Notes: generated from the sequence alone by a model not told the origin. A stretch of DNA of 64,000 bases from Thermus caldifontis (GCF_003336745.1 NZ_QGMX01000001.1:62001-126000); one strand, 5' to 3'; positions 8,148 to 17,448 are shown, counted from the stretch's first letter. Made by a program: numbers and translations.

Positions 8148-9713
8148 CTACAGCTCCGCCAGGTCCACCCGCTCCAAAACCGGCAAGGCCCTAAGCGCCT
8201 CCAGCACCTCAGGGGCGGGTTTCTGGTCCACGGTGAGGACAAAAAGGGCCCTTCCCCCCGGCACGTCCCGGCCCAGCTGCATCCCGGCGATGTTGACCCC
8301 GGCTTCCCCCAAAAGGGTCCCCACCTGGCCCACCACCCCGGGCCGGTCGTAGTTCACACAGACCAGCATGTACCCCTCCGGCACCACCTCGAGGGCGTAG
8401 TCGTCGACGCCCACCAGCCTGGGCTTGCCCGCCATCACCACCCCCCGGGCCCGGCGCTCCTCCTGGTCGGTGGAAAGGCGCACCTCCAGAAGCCTCGTGT
8501 ACTCCCCGGCCTGCTCCTCCTTGCGGGTGACGAGCCGGATGCCCCGGTCCTTAAGAAGGGGCCTGGCGGAAACCAGGTTCACCATCTCCTCCCCCAAAAC
8601 CCGGGAAAGGAAGCCCTTGGCCACGGCGCTGGCGATGGGTTCGGGATCCTTCTCAAACTGGCCCAGGAAGCTCACCTCTAAGACCTCGGGCCGACCCCGG
8701 GTGATCTGGGCAAGGAGCTTGCCCAGGGCCTCCCCCAGGGGTAGGAAGCCCCTTAGGGCCTGAAGGGCCTCGGGGTCAAACCCCGTGTTCAAGGCGTAGG
8801 AAAGATCCCCTTCCAGGGTGCGCACCACCCGCTCCAAGACCGCCTCCCCCACCCGGTCCTGGGCTTCTACGGTGTTGGCCCCCAGATGGGCGGTGAGGAC
8901 CACCTTGGGATGCCTTAGGAGAGGGTGGTCCTTGGGGGGAGGCTCCTCCGCAAACACGTCCAAACCGGCGGCGAAGAGGTGGCCCTCCTCCAGTACCTCC
9001 AAAAGGGCCTTCTCGTCCACGATCCCTCCTCGGGCAGCGTTCACCACCACCGCATTCCGGGGCAGGAGGTAAAGCTCCCGCCGGCCGATCATCCCCCGGG
9101 TTTCCTCGGTAAGGGGGGCGTGCACGGAGAGGAAGTGGCTTTGGCGAAGGAGATCGGAAAGGTCCTCCAAAAGTTCCACCCCCAGGCTTTCCGCCCGGGT
9201 GCGGGGGATATAGGGGTCGTAGGCCAGAACCCGCATCTCAAAGCCCTTGGCGAAGCGGGCCACCTGGCCCCCAATCCGCCCCAGGCCGATGATGCCCAGG
9301 GTCTTACCCTTAAGCTCCAAGCCCAAAAACTTCCGGTCCCACTCCCCGGCGCGGATCTTGCGGTCGGAAAGGGCAATGCCCCGGGCCGCCGCCAAAAGAA
9401 GGCCAAAGGCCAGCTCCGCCGCCGAGCGGGTGTTGGCCTCGGGAACGTTCACCACCAGGATGCCCAGGCGGCTTGCCGCCTCGAGGTCCACGTTGTCCAC
9501 CCCTACCCCGCCCCGGCCCACCACCTTAAGCCGCTTGCCCTGCTTTAGCAGCTCGGCATCCACCTGGGTTCGGCTCCGGGTGATGAGGGCATCGTAGGCA
9601 GGGATGATCTCCAAAAGCTCCTCCCGCCCAATCCCTGGCCGATAGTCCAAGAGCACTCCCGGGTACTTCGTATCCCCAAGCCGCATGTCGTCGGAAACCA
9701 GAACCCGCCACAT
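8148..9713 (-). CDS. serA: D-3-phosphoglycerate dehydrogenase
   Basis: First enzyme of serine biosynthesis, oxidising 3-phosphoglycerate to 3-phosphohydroxypyruvate with NAD. 521 residues, the long type: the substrate/NAD domains come first (NAD-binding GLGRIGGQVA near residue 147, catalytic histidine in TAHLGANT near 280), then an intervening ASB domain, then a C-terminal ACT domain (VNYDRPGVVGQVG, near 450) for serine feedback. The start MWRVLVSDDMR follows a TAGGGT -10 box by 9 nt without a ribosome binding site. Divergent from degV and not in an operon. Confidence 0.95.
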   Translation of the reverse strand: MWRVLVSDDMRLGDTKYPGVLLDYRPGIGREELLEIIPAYDALITRSRTQVDAELLKQGKRLKVVGRGGVGVDNVDLEAASRLGILVVNVPEANTRSAAELAFGLLLAAARGIALSDRKIRAGEWDRKFLGLELKGKTLGIIGLGRIGGQVARFAKGFEMRVLAYDPYIPRTRAESLGVELLEDLSDLLRQSHFLSVHAPLTEETRGMIGRRELYLLPRNAVVVNAARGGIVDEKALLEVLEEGHLFAAGLDVFAEEPPPKDHPLLRHPKVVLTAHLGANTVEAQDRVGEAVLERVVRTLEGDLSYALNTGFDPEALQALRGFLPLGEALGKLLAQITRGRPEVLEVSFLGQFEKDPEPIASAVAKGFLSRVLGEEMVNLVSARPLLKDRGIRLVTRKEEQAGEYTRLLEVRLSTDQEERRARGVVMAGKPRLVGVDDYALEVVPEGYMLVCVNYDRPGVVGQVGTLLGEAGVNIAGMQLGRDVPGGRALFVLTVDQKPAPEVLEALRALPVLERVDLAEL

Positions 9714-9812
9714 ATACCCTTGACCCTAGCAGAAACCCGCCCCTAGAGCAATAATTCCCCTGCATCCCAGGGCCCACCCGTGGTATCCTGTCCAGGACCA
9801 AGAGGAGGAGGT

Positions 9813-10655
9813 ATGAAGGTAGCCCTGGTAACCGACTCCACCGCCGACCTACCCAAGCCCCTACGGGAGGGCCTGGGGGTGCGGGTGGTGCCCCTTTACG
9901 TGAACCTGGGGGGGCGCATCTATAAGGACTGGGAGGAGATCTCTCCCGCGGAGATCTTCCAAAAGGTCCGGGAAGGTACCGCCTTTCCCACCACCAGCCA
10001 GCCTTCCCCCGAGGACTTCCAGCGCACCTACCAGGAAGCCCTGATGGCGGCCGACCACGTGCTTTCCATCCACATCTCCGCCAAGCTTTCCGGTACGGTC
10101 CAGTCGGCGACGCTGGCGGCGCAAGGCTTTCCCGGCCGCATCACCGTCTTTGATAGCCAAGCCGCCTCCTTGGGGATCGGCATGATGGTGCTCCGGGCCC
10201 ACGAGCTCCTCTCCCAGGGGCAGACTCTGGAGGACGTGCTTTCGGAACTAGACCGCATCCGCAAGGACCACTTCGTGCGCTTCAGCGTGGTCACCTTGGA
10301 GTTTTTGAAGCGGGGAGGCCGCATCGGCGGAGCCCAGGCCCTTTTGGGCACCCTTCTGGGTATCAAGCCGATTCTGACCCTCAAAGAGGGCCGGGTGGAA
10401 CCAGCAGGCCGGGCCCGGGGGGAAAGGAAGGCCCGGGAGGAGATCCTTAGGGACTTCCAAACCTGGGCCCAAGGAAGGGAGCGCATCCGGGCCTTCTTCC
10501 TCTTTAGCGCCGAGGAGAACGCGGTCAAGGAGCTAAAGGAGATGGTCCTTTCCTCGGGCCTACCCGTGGAGGAGGCCCTGGTGAGCGAACTGGGGGCGGT
10601 GATCGCCAGCCACACCGGCCCCGGCACCTACGGGTTTTATGCCTACAGCCTCTAA
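9813..10655 (+). CDS. DegV family fatty-acid-binding protein (first of two)
   Basis: A 280-residue DegV-fold protein. These bind a fatty acid and in Firmicutes act as the FakB subunit that presents it to the kinase FakA. Family marks: the N-terminal VTDSTADLP, SIHISAKLSGT near residue 90, and FLKRGGRIGGAQALLG near 165. The ATG is preceded by a strong AGGAGG site. A second degV gene overlaps its end by 17 nt. No FakA kinase is in view. Confidence 0.9.
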   Translation: MKVALVTDSTADLPKPLREGLGVRVVPLYVNLGGRIYKDWEEISPAEIFQKVREGTAFPTTSQPSPEDFQRTYQEALMAADHVLSIHISAKLSGTVQSATLAAQGFPGRITVFDSQAASLGIGMMVLRAHELLSQGQTLEDVLSELDRIRKDHFVRFSVVTLEFLKRGGRIGGAQALLGTLLGIKPILTLKEGRVEPAGRARGERKAREEILRDFQTWAQGRERIRAFFLFSAEENAVKELKEMVLSSGLPVEEALVSELGAVIASHTGPGTYGFYAYSL

Positions 10656-11481
10656 CGTGGCCTTCGTGGCCGACTCCACCCTGGGCCTAAGCCCAGAGGA
10701 AGCCCTGAACCGGGGGATCCACGTGGTGCCCCAGCAGGTGATCTGGAAGGATAAAACCTTCCGCGACCAGCTGGAGATCACCGACGAGAAGGTTCTGGAC
10801 CTCTTGCGGCAGGGTGAGCGGCTTTCCACCAGCCAAGTGGCCCCCGAGGACCTGCGCACCACCTACAAAACCCTTTTGCAAAGCCACGAACGGGTGCTCT
10901 CGGTCCATGTTTCCGGGCACCTTTCCGGCACCGTGGCCACCGCCATGGCGGTGGCCCGGGAGTTTGGGGAACGGGTCAAGGTGCTGGACTCCTGGTCCTT
11001 GAACGGAGGCCTCTTGCTGCTTTTGGAGGAGGCCAGGAGGCTCTTGGCAAAGGGCGTGGCCTGGGAACGCCTCGAGGAAACCCTGGCCCCCTACCGGGAA
11101 AGGCTTCGGGGCTATGTCCTCCCCCAGACCCTCACCTACCTGCACCGCTCAGGGCGCATCTCGGGCCTGCAAAGGTTCGTGGGGGGGCTCCTGCAAATCC
11201 TTCCGGTCCTGGAGGTCAAGGGGGGCCGGGTCCTGGCTGGCCCCCGGGTGCGGGGCTTCAAGGAGGGCCTGCGCAGGCTGGCCGAGCTCTTCCGCCGAGA
11301 CTTCCCGGGTGGGGGACCCGTCTACCTGGCCCATGCGGGCAACCCCGAAGGGGCCAAAGCCTTAGGCGAGGTTTTGCGGGCGGAAGGGGTGGAGGTCTTG
11401 GGTACGGTAAGGGCAGGGGCGGCGGTGAGCGTCCACGCCGGCCCCGGAACCGTGGCCCTCTTCGCCGGGCCCAGGGGGTGA
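10639..11481 (+). CDS. DegV family fatty-acid-binding protein (second of two)
   Basis: A paralogue of the preceding gene, also 280 residues, with FVADSTLGLSPEEA at the N-terminus, SVHVSGHLSGTVA near residue 90 and YLHRSGRISGLQRFVGG near 165. It starts inside the end of the first degV gene (17-nt overlap), so translation is coupled. The two copies have clearly diverged and may bind different acyl chains. dtd follows after 3 nt. Confidence 0.88.
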   Translation: MPTASNVAFVADSTLGLSPEEALNRGIHVVPQQVIWKDKTFRDQLEITDEKVLDLLRQGERLSTSQVAPEDLRTTYKTLLQSHERVLSVHVSGHLSGTVATAMAVAREFGERVKVLDSWSLNGGLLLLLEEARRLLAKGVAWERLEETLAPYRERLRGYVLPQTLTYLHRSGRISGLQRFVGGLLQILPVLEVKGGRVLAGPRVRGFKEGLRRLAELFRRDFPGGGPVYLAHAGNPEGAKALGEVLRAEGVEVLGTVRAGAAVSVHAGPGTVALFAGPRG

Positions 11482-11484
11482 AGG

Positions 11485-11937
11485 ATGCGGGCGGTGGTGC
11501 AACGGGTTTCCGAAGCCTCCGTGGAGGTGGAAGGTGAGGTGGTAGGGCAAATCGGCCTGGGCCTTTTGGTGCTTTTGGGGGTCGGGCAGGGGGATACCGC
11601 CGAGGATGCCCACTACCTGGCCCGCAAAATCGTAAACCTGCGCATCTTTCAGGACGCTGCGGGCAAGATGAACCTCTCTCTCAAGGAGGTGAGGGGCGAG
11701 GTCCTTCTGGTGAGCCAGTTCACCCTCTACGCCGACACCCGCAAGGGAAACCGCCCCTCCTTCGTCAAGGCCGCACCCCCCGAGGTGGGCAAAAGGCTCT
11801 ACGAGGCCGCCATAGAAGCCTTCCTGGAACAGGGGGTGCACGTGGAAACGGGCGTCTATGGAGCCCACATGCGGGTCCACCTGGTGAACGAGGGCCCGGT
11901 AACCCTCATCCTGGACTCAGCGGTCAGGCCCCGTTGA
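11485..11937 (+). CDS. dtd: D-aminoacyl-tRNA deacylase
   Basis: Proofreading enzyme that hydrolyses D-aminoacyl-tRNAs. At 150 residues it is the standard DTD length. It starts [15 protein letters not shown], carries the [17 protein letters not shown] active-site motif near residues 77-93, and has the conserved GVYGAHMRV segment (variant of the Gly-cisPro region) near 132. It sits 3 nt after the second degV gene as the last gene of a three-gene operon. Confidence 0.95.
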   Translation: MRAVVQRVSEASVEVEGEVVGQIGLGLLVLLGVGQGDTAEDAHYLARKIVNLRIFQDAAGKMNLSLKEVRGEVLLVSQFTLYADTRKGNRPSFVKAAPPEVGKRLYEAAIEAFLEQGVHVETGVYGAHMRVHLVNEGPVTLILDSAVRPR

Positions 11938-12159
11938 TGGGCCTGGCTATTCCTAACAAGGGACCCACGTTTTAAGCCGGGACAAAGGTGAACGCCCTGC
12001 CTCCACCCCATGGATGCCCCTGAACGACCCAAAGGCCAGCTCCCAGGGGCGATGGCCCATGCTCCCCACTTGGGTTTAGACAACCCTAAGCCCACCCCAT
12101 CCTCATGGTCCTCATCATCCCAGGGGTTACCCTGAAGCACTCCGAGGCAAGGAGTGCGT
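11938..12159. other. 222-bp intergenic region without a recognisable gene
   Basis: Between dtd and the desaturase. A GGGTT...AACCC inverted repeat near 12073-12087 is the only structure seen. The desaturase ribosome binding site AAGGAG lies at 12149-12154. A 41-codon frame from 12010 is Pro/Ser-rich and is not believed. Confidence 0.5.
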
Positions 12160-13194
12160 ATGCGGAAAGTAGAACCCAAAGACTGGATCCCCCTCATCAA
12201 GCCCTATGCCAAGCCCAATACCTGGAGGAGTCTGCGCCAGGTAGCCAATACCCTTTTGCCCCTTCTTTTCCTCTTCTACCTGGCCCACAAGGCCCTCTCG
12301 GTATCGCTGGCCCTTACCCTCCTGCTGGACTTTGTAGCCGCCTTGTTCCTGGTGCGCCTTTTCATCCTGCAGCACGACGCCGGCCACGGCTCCTTCTTCC
12401 CCAAGAAGTGGGCCAACGACCTTTTGGGTTTCTTCACGGGGGTGCTCACCCTAGTCCCCTACCACCACTGGCAACTCTCCCATGCCCGGCACCACGCCAC
12501 CAGCGGCAACCTGGACAAGCGGGGGGTAGGGGATATCTACACCATGACCCTCGAGGAGTACCTGCAGGCCAGCCCTTGGGAGCGGCTCAAGTACCGCCTG
12601 TACCGCAACCCGTGGATCATGTTCTTCCTGGGGCCCATTTACGTCTTCATGCTCTCCTACCGGCTTCCCCTGGGCTACGGCTCGGAAAAGCCTTCCGTGC
12701 GCAACTCCGTGGCCCTCACCAACCTCTTCCTCGCCCTTCTTTTAGCCGGCATCGTGGTCTTCTTTGGGGTGAAGACCCTTCTTCTGGTCTATCTGCCCAT
12801 CCAGTACCTGGCGGGGATGATCGGGATCTTCCTCTTCTACGTGCAACACCAGTTTGAAGACGTCTACTGGGAACACGACCCCCGCTGGGAGTACCTGAAG
12901 GCGGCCATGGAGGGAAGCACCTACCTGAAGCTTCCCAAGGTGCTCCAGTGGCTTACAGGCAATATCGGTTTCCACCACATCCACCACCTGGCCCCCAAGA
13001 TCCCCAACTACCTCCTGCCCAAGGTGCAGGAAGAGGTGGACCTGGTAAAGGTGGCCCCCACGGTTACCCTCAAGGATGCCTTCAAGATCGCCTTTGCCGA
13101 CATGCACCTCTACGACGAGGAAAGCCGCAAGCTGGTGGGCTTTAAGGAAGCCCACCAGCGCCTTAAGGAAACCCAAGGCAAAAAGGCCTACTAG
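12160..13194 (+). CDS. Membrane fatty-acid desaturase
   Basis: A 344-residue di-iron desaturase of the acyl-lipid (delta-12 type) family. All three histidine boxes are intact: HDAGHGS near residue 73, HARHH near 110 and HHIHH near 270, with hydrophobic segments between them. The ATG at 12160 has AAGGAG at the right distance; a GTG six bases upstream is in frame but overlaps that site. The gene stands alone, with over 200 bp of empty DNA on each side and its own terminator. The exact bond desaturated, or a carotenoid-type substrate, cannot be told from sequence. Confidence 0.85.
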   Translation: MRKVEPKDWIPLIKPYAKPNTWRSLRQVANTLLPLLFLFYLAHKALSVSLALTLLLDFVAALFLVRLFILQHDAGHGSFFPKKWANDLLGFFTGVLTLVPYHHWQLSHARHHATSGNLDKRGVGDIYTMTLEEYLQASPWERLKYRLYRNPWIMFFLGPIYVFMLSYRLPLGYGSEKPSVRNSVALTNLFLALLLAGIVVFFGVKTLLLVYLPIQYLAGMIGIFLFYVQHQFEDVYWEHDPRWEYLKAAMEGSTYLKLPKVLQWLTGNIGFHHIHHLAPKIPNYLLPKVQEEVDLVKVAPTVTLKDAFKIAFADMHLYDEESRKLVGFKEAHQRLKETQGKKAY

Positions 13195-13210
13195 GCGCTC
13201 CCTTAGGCTT

Positions 13211-13236
13211 AAAGGAGCCCCCTAGGGCTCCTTTTT
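13211..13236 (+). terminator. Rho-independent terminator of the desaturase gene
   Basis: A 10-bp perfect stem (AAAGGAGCCC / GGGCTCCTTT) around CCTA, ending in five T on the plus strand. The A-rich left foot also makes it usable from the minus strand, where purH transcription would arrive. Confidence 0.85.
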
Positions 13237-13237
13237 G

Positions 13238-13501
13238 CTACGCAAGGCCCCAATGCCCCCAAATCCCCATGCCCAAAGCCTCTAGAAGGCTCCCGGGAAG
13301 CCTCTCCAGGTGCGCCCTAACCTCTGCTGCGGTGAACAGCAGGACCCAAGCCTTGGTGTTCCGGTTCCACGGGCCTCCTCTAAACGCCTCCGGGCCAAGG
13401 CGGACACCTAGCTTCCCGTAAGGCCCAAGCGGGCGCGCGTCCCCCTGCTGCGCCAGGTTAGGCTTCAGGCTTATGGTGTAGCGCCCAGGGGCTTTTTGCG
13501 C
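13238..13501 (-). pseudogene. Open frame continuing from the purH stop; possible gene remnant
   Basis: Directly after the purH TAG, and in the same frame, 87 sense codons run to a TAG at 13238-13240. The conceptual product includes YTISLKPNLAQQG, GPYGKLGVRLG, PWNRNTKAWVLLFTAAEV and RAHLERLPGSLLEALG, which reads like real protein with G/C-rich third positions. There is no good start codon or ribosome binding site, so it is either the tail of a gene whose front was lost or an accident. I recognise no family. The rest of this roughly 300-bp gap holds only the desaturase terminator. Confidence 0.35.
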
Positions 13502-14992
13502 CTAGTGCCTAAAGTGCCGCACCCCGGTGAAGACCATGGCCAGGCCCAGCTCGTCGGCGGCCCGGATGGAATCCTCGTCCCGCACGCTTCCCCCAGGCTG
13601 GATAATGGCCCGGATGCCAAACTCCGCCGCAAGCCGCACCACGTCGTCAAAGGGGAAGAAGGCATCGGAGGCCAAAACCGCTCCCTTAGCCTTTTCCTTG
13701 GCGGTCTTGAGGGCGTGCTTGGCAGCGGCGTAGCGGTTGGTCTGCCCCACCCCAATGCCCAGGGTCTGGCCCTCCTTGGCCACCACGATGGCATTGGAGC
13801 GCACATGCTTCACCACCTTCCAGGCAAAGAGGAGGTCTTGCCACTCGGCCTCGCTGGGGGCTTCCTTGGTCACCACCTGGGGCTTGATGGGGTCCAGGGT
13901 GTCGGCATCCTGAAGGAGGACCCCACCCCGCATGCGGCGGAGGTCCAGGTAGGGCCCCTGGGCGGGAAAGGGAACCCTTAGCAGGCGCAGGTTTTTCTTG
14001 CGGGAAAAGAGGGCTAGGGCCTCCTGGGTAAAGTCCGGGGCCAGGACCACTTCCAAGAACACCTCCTTCATGGCCTCCGCCGTGGCCCCGTCCACGGGCC
14101 GGTTCAAGGCCACGATACCCCCAAAGATGGAGATGGGATCCGCCTGGTAGGCCTTTTGGTAGGCCTGCAAGGGGCTCTCCCCAAGGGCTACGCCGCAAGG
14201 GTTCTGGTGCTTGATGGCGACACATGCGGGCTCGGCGAACTCGGAAACCAGGTTCCAGGCGGCTTCCGCATCCAGGTAGTTGTTGAAGCTCATGGCCTTA
14301 CCCTGGAGGACCTGGGCCTGCAAAAGGGGCCCCCGCTCCCCTTCCACGCGATAAAGGGCCGCCTCCTGGTGGGGGTTTTCCCCGTAGCGCAAGGGGCTTT
14401 CCCGCCTTAGGACCAAGAACTTCTCAGGGGGGAACTTCTCCGCGGCCAGCCACTCAGCGATGGCGGCGTCGTAGGCTGCGGTGTGGGCGAAGGCCTTGCG
14501 GGCAAGCTCCCGGCGGAACTCGGGGCTTGGGCCCTCCTTTAAGGCCTCGAGGACCCGGGGGTAGTCCTCAGGATCGCACACGGGCAGCACCGCCCCATGG
14601 TTTTTGGCCGCCGCCCGCAGCATGGCCGGCCCCCCAATGTCAATCTGCTCCAGGGCCTCGGCAAAGCCCGCCCCCTGGGCCACGGTCTCCCGGAAAGGGT
14701 AAAGGTTTACGGCCAAAAGGGCGATCCTTTCAAAGCCTAAGGCCTTAAGATCCTCCTCCTGGTCGGGTCGGGCGAGAAGCCCCGCATGTACCTTGGGGTG
14801 GAGGGTCTTGACCCGGCCCTCCAGGACCTCAGGAAAACCCGTGAAGTCCGAGATGTAGGTCACGGGTAGCCCCGCCTCCCTCAAGGCCCTATAGGTCCCC
14901 CCGGTGGCCAAAAGCTTAAAGCCCAAGGGCAGAAGCCCCTCGGCAAAGGGCACAAGCCCCCTCTTATCGGAAACGGAAAGGAGCGCCCACAT
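13502..14992 (-). CDS. purH: Bifunctional AICAR transformylase / IMP cyclohydrolase
   Basis: Catalyses the last two steps of IMP synthesis. 496 residues. The N-terminal IMP cyclohydrolase domain has [11 protein letters not shown] and [13 protein letters not shown]; the C-terminal transformylase has the KHQNPCGVA motif near residue 265 and ends FTGVRHFRH. The start is set at [12 protein letters not shown] because a TAGAAT -10 box ends exactly 7 nt before that ATG, the leaderless arrangement common in this window. In-frame ATGs at 15001 and 15031 would extend it with unlikely sequence. Divergent from yqeY; the two -10 regions are interleaved. Confidence 0.95.
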   Translation of the reverse strand: MWALLSVSDKRGLVPFAEGLLPLGFKLLATGGTYRALREAGLPVTYISDFTGFPEVLEGRVKTLHPKVHAGLLARPDQEEDLKALGFERIALLAVNLYPFRETVAQGAGFAEALEQIDIGGPAMLRAAAKNHGAVLPVCDPEDYPRVLEALKEGPSPEFRRELARKAFAHTAAYDAAIAEWLAAEKFPPEKFLVLRRESPLRYGENPHQEAALYRVEGERGPLLQAQVLQGKAMSFNNYLDAEAAWNLVSEFAEPACVAIKHQNPCGVALGESPLQAYQKAYQADPISIFGGIVALNRPVDGATAEAMKEVFLEVVLAPDFTQEALALFSRKKNLRLLRVPFPAQGPYLDLRRMRGGVLLQDADTLDPIKPQVVTKEAPSEAEWQDLLFAWKVVKHVRSNAIVVAKEGQTLGIGVGQTNRYAAAKHALKTAKEKAKGAVLASDAFFPFDDVVRLAAEFGIRAIIQPGGSVRDEDSIRAADELGLAMVFTGVRHFRH

Positions 14993-15023
14993 GAGGGGCA
15001 TTCTACCGGCTAGACTAAGGGGG

Positions 15024-15410
15024 ATGAGCATCTACGAGGCCATCAAGGAAACCATCAAGGAGGCCATGAAGGCCCGGGACCAGAAGACCCTGGACTTCGC
15101 CCGGGTGGTGAAGGCGGAGCTGGACCGCAAAGGGGATGGCAAACCCCTGCCCGACGCCGAAGCGGTGAAGGTGCTGAAGGCCTTGCGGGAAATCGCTTTG
15201 GAGCAGGGCAACGCCTTTGAGGTGGAGTTTCTGGACCGCTTCCTGCCCCAGGAGATGAGCGAGGAGGAGCTCGAGGCCTGGATCCGGAAAAACATCGACT
15301 TCTCCCAGTTCAAGACCCCCTTGGCGGCCATCGGGGTGGTGACCAAGGCCCTGGGGCCTAGGGCCCCCGGGGAAAAGGTGCGGCGGGTGATTGAGCGCTT
15401 GGCGAAATGA
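15024..15410 (+). CDS. yqeY: GatB/YqeY domain protein
   Basis: A 128-residue stand-alone YqeY domain, the helical module also found at the C-terminus of GatB (tRNA amidotransferase), where it contacts tRNA. Typical residues: MSIYEAIKETIKEAMKARD at the start, the FLPQEMSEEELEAWI middle, and GVVTKALGPRAPG near the end. The start follows TAGACT by 7 nt, so it is probably leaderless. The frame is open back to 14904, but that part overlaps purH. It overlaps the Nudix gene by 4 nt (ATGA). Confidence 0.9.
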   Translation: MSIYEAIKETIKEAMKARDQKTLDFARVVKAELDRKGDGKPLPDAEAVKVLKALREIALEQGNAFEVEFLDRFLPQEMSEEELEAWIRKNIDFSQFKTPLAAIGVVTKALGPRAPGEKVRRVIERLAK

Positions 15411-15955
15411 GCCCTTGGAAGCGGATAGAGCTGGAAGAGATCCTCACCGAGCCCGTCAGGCTGGTGAGGGAGAGGGTGCGCACCCACACCGGCAAGGAAC
15501 TCACCTACATCTACCGCCCGGGGCCGGTGGCGGCCAGCTTCGTCCTGCCCGTGACCGATAGGGCCACCGCCCTCCTCATCCGCCAGTACCGCCACCCCAC
15601 GGGGAAGTTCCTGTTGGAAATCCCTGCGGGCAAGGTGGACCCCGGGGAAACCCCCCTCGAGGCCGCCCGGCGGGAGCTTTTGGAGGAAGTGGGGGCCGCG
15701 GCCCAGCGCTTCCTCTCCCTCCCTCCCTTCCACCCCCAGCCCTCCTTCACCGCCGTGATCTTCCATCCCTTTTTGGCCCTTCAGGCGGAGGTGGTGGCCA
15801 AGCCGGCCTTAGAAGACGGAGAGCTTCTGGAAACCGTGGAACTCCCCCTTTGGGACCTCTACCGTCTCCTGGAGGCCGGAGAGATCCAGGACGCCTCCAC
15901 CGCCCTCACCCTCTTCTACGCCCGCCCCCACCTGGAAGCCGAAGGGCTCCTGTAA
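15407..15955 (+). CDS. Nudix hydrolase, probable ADP-ribose pyrophosphatase
   Basis: 182 residues with a complete Nudix box GX5EX7REXXEEXG at about residues 71-93, followed by the ADP-ribose-type context (IYRPGPVAASFVLPV before it, HPQPSFTAVIFHPF after it). Such enzymes cleave ADP-ribose to AMP and ribose 5-phosphate. The overall layout matches the Thermus ADP-ribose pyrophosphatase. Translationally coupled to yqeY. Confidence 0.85.
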   Translation: MSPWKRIELEEILTEPVRLVRERVRTHTGKELTYIYRPGPVAASFVLPVTDRATALLIRQYRHPTGKFLLEIPAGKVDPGETPLEAARRELLEEVGAAAQRFLSLPPFHPQPSFTAVIFHPFLALQAEVVAKPALEDGELLETVELPLWDLYRLLEAGEIQDASTALTLFYARPHLEAEGLL

Positions 15956-16023
15956 AAAGCCAAGCCTGAACCGCATAAAATGCGCCTGGGAAGGGGGCCA
16001 AGGCCTTGGTAGACTGGCCCCGT

Positions 16024-17322
16024 ATGAAACCCAGCATCCACACTTCGCTTCCCGGTCCCAAAGCCAAAGCCCTTTTGGAAAGGGGTCAGGCCGTCCTCTC
16101 CTCCTCCTACATCCGCCCTTACCCCTTCGTCCCCGCCCGGGGGCAGGGGGTGTTCTTGGAGGACGTGGACGGGAACGTCTTCCTGGACTTCATGGCGGGG
16201 ATAGCGGTGAACACCACCGGCTACGCCCACCCTAAGGTACTGGAAGCGGTGAAGGCCCAGGCGGAGCGCTTCGCCCACGTGTGCTTCTCCGACTTCACCC
16301 ACGAGCCCACCCTTTCCCTGGCGGAAAGGCTGGTGGGAAAGCTGGGCGGAGGGTATCGGGTCTTCTTTGGCAACTCAGGCACCGAGGGGATAGAGGCCGC
16401 CATCAAGCTGGTGCGCCATCACACGGGTAGGCCCTACCTCCTCGCCTTCACCGGGGCCTTCCACGGTAGAAGCCTGGGTTCCCTTTCCCTCACCGCCAGC
16501 AAGAGCGCTTACCGCAAGGGCTTCTCCCCCCTTCTTCCCGGGGTGGTGCACGTGCCCTTCCCCAACCCCTTCCGCCCCCCCCTGGGAGCAAGGCCGCAAG
16601 AGGCTGGGAAAACCGTGCTGGAATACCTGGAGCACCTCTTCCGCACCGTGGTGGCCCCGGAGGAGGTGGCCGCCTTTTTCTTAGAGCCCATCCAAGGAGA
16701 AGGGGGGTATCTGCTGCCGCCACCCGGCTTCATTCCCCAGCTCAAAACCCTTCTGGAGCGGTACGGCATTCTCCTGGTGGCGGATGAGGTGCAGTCGGGA
16801 GCGGGCCGCACCGGGCTCTTCTTCGCCCTCGAGCACGAAGGGGTCAAGGCGGACGTCTACGTCCTGGCCAAGGGCCTGGCCTCCGGCTATCCCATAAGCG
16901 CCCTCCTCTTCCGGGAAGAGCTTTCCAGCTGGCGTCCCGGGGCCCACGGCACCACCTTTGGCGGCCAGGCGGTGGCCGCCGCCGCCGCCCACGCCACCTT
17001 GGACCTCCTGGAGGCCGGCCTCATGGAAAACGCCAGAGAGGTGGGAGCCTACCTCCTCAGGGAGCTTAAGGCCATGCAGGACCGCTTCCCCTTCCTGGGG
17101 GATGTGCGGGGCAGGGGGCTCATGATCGGGTTGGACTTTGGCACGCCCGAGGAGGAACGGCCCGACCTCAGGGACAAGGCGGTGGAGCTGGCCTTCAGGA
17201 AGGGGCTTCTTCTCCTTCCCGCAGGACCCTCGGCCCTCCGCATCGCCCCGCCCCTCATCCTCACGGAGGAGGAAGCGGCTATGGGGTTGGAGATCCTCGA
17301 GGCGGTTTTCCAAGCCCTCTAG
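16024..17322 (+). CDS. Class III PLP-dependent aminotransferase (4-aminobutyrate/acetylornithine type)
   Basis: A 432-residue fold-type I aminotransferase. Landmarks: NSGTEGIEAAIKL near residue 120, AFTGAFHGRS near 148, LLVADEVQSGAGRTG (aspartate binding the PLP ring nitrogen) near 253, and the PLP lysine in VYVLAKGLASG near 284. The length and the insert around residue 185 resemble the 4-aminobutyrate aminotransferase branch more than short acetylornithine aminotransferases, but the substrate is uncertain. The ATG follows TAGACT by 8 nt. It stands alone and converges with the BMP operon. Confidence 0.85.
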   Translation: MKPSIHTSLPGPKAKALLERGQAVLSSSYIRPYPFVPARGQGVFLEDVDGNVFLDFMAGIAVNTTGYAHPKVLEAVKAQAERFAHVCFSDFTHEPTLSLAERLVGKLGGGYRVFFGNSGTEGIEAAIKLVRHHTGRPYLLAFTGAFHGRSLGSLSLTASKSAYRKGFSPLLPGVVHVPFPNPFRPPLGARPQEAGKTVLEYLEHLFRTVVAPEEVAAFFLEPIQGEGGYLLPPPGFIPQLKTLLERYGILLVADEVQSGAGRTGLFFALEHEGVKADVYVLAKGLASGYPISALLFREELSSWRPGAHGTTFGGQAVAAAAAHATLDLLEAGLMENAREVGAYLLRELKAMQDRFPFLGDVRGRGLMIGLDFGTPEEERPDLRDKAVELAFRKGLLLLPAGPSALRIAPPLILTEEEAAMGLEILEAVFQAL

Positions 17323-17402
17323 CCCCATCCCCCTCCCCCGGAGCCTTCTGGATCGCGCGCAATCCTACGTGAAGCCCTTCATTTCGGGGTTGGGCACAGG
17401 CG

Positions 17403-17435
17403 AAAAAGGAGCCAGGGAGGGCTCTCCCTGGCTCC
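17403..17435 (-). terminator. Terminator at the end of the BMP transporter operon
   Basis: A 12-bp perfect stem (GGAGCCAGGGAG / CTCCCTGGCTCC) with GGCT loop. On the minus strand it is followed by TTTTT, 14 bp after the substrate-binding-protein gene. It can also block the convergent aminotransferase transcript. Confidence 0.88.
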
Positions 17436-17448
17436 ACCCCCTGGGGTT

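Noticed and set aside
12010-12135. 41-codon frame before the desaturase gene
   Set aside because: Pro/Ser-rich, no ribosome binding site or -10 box, and no protein-like pattern.
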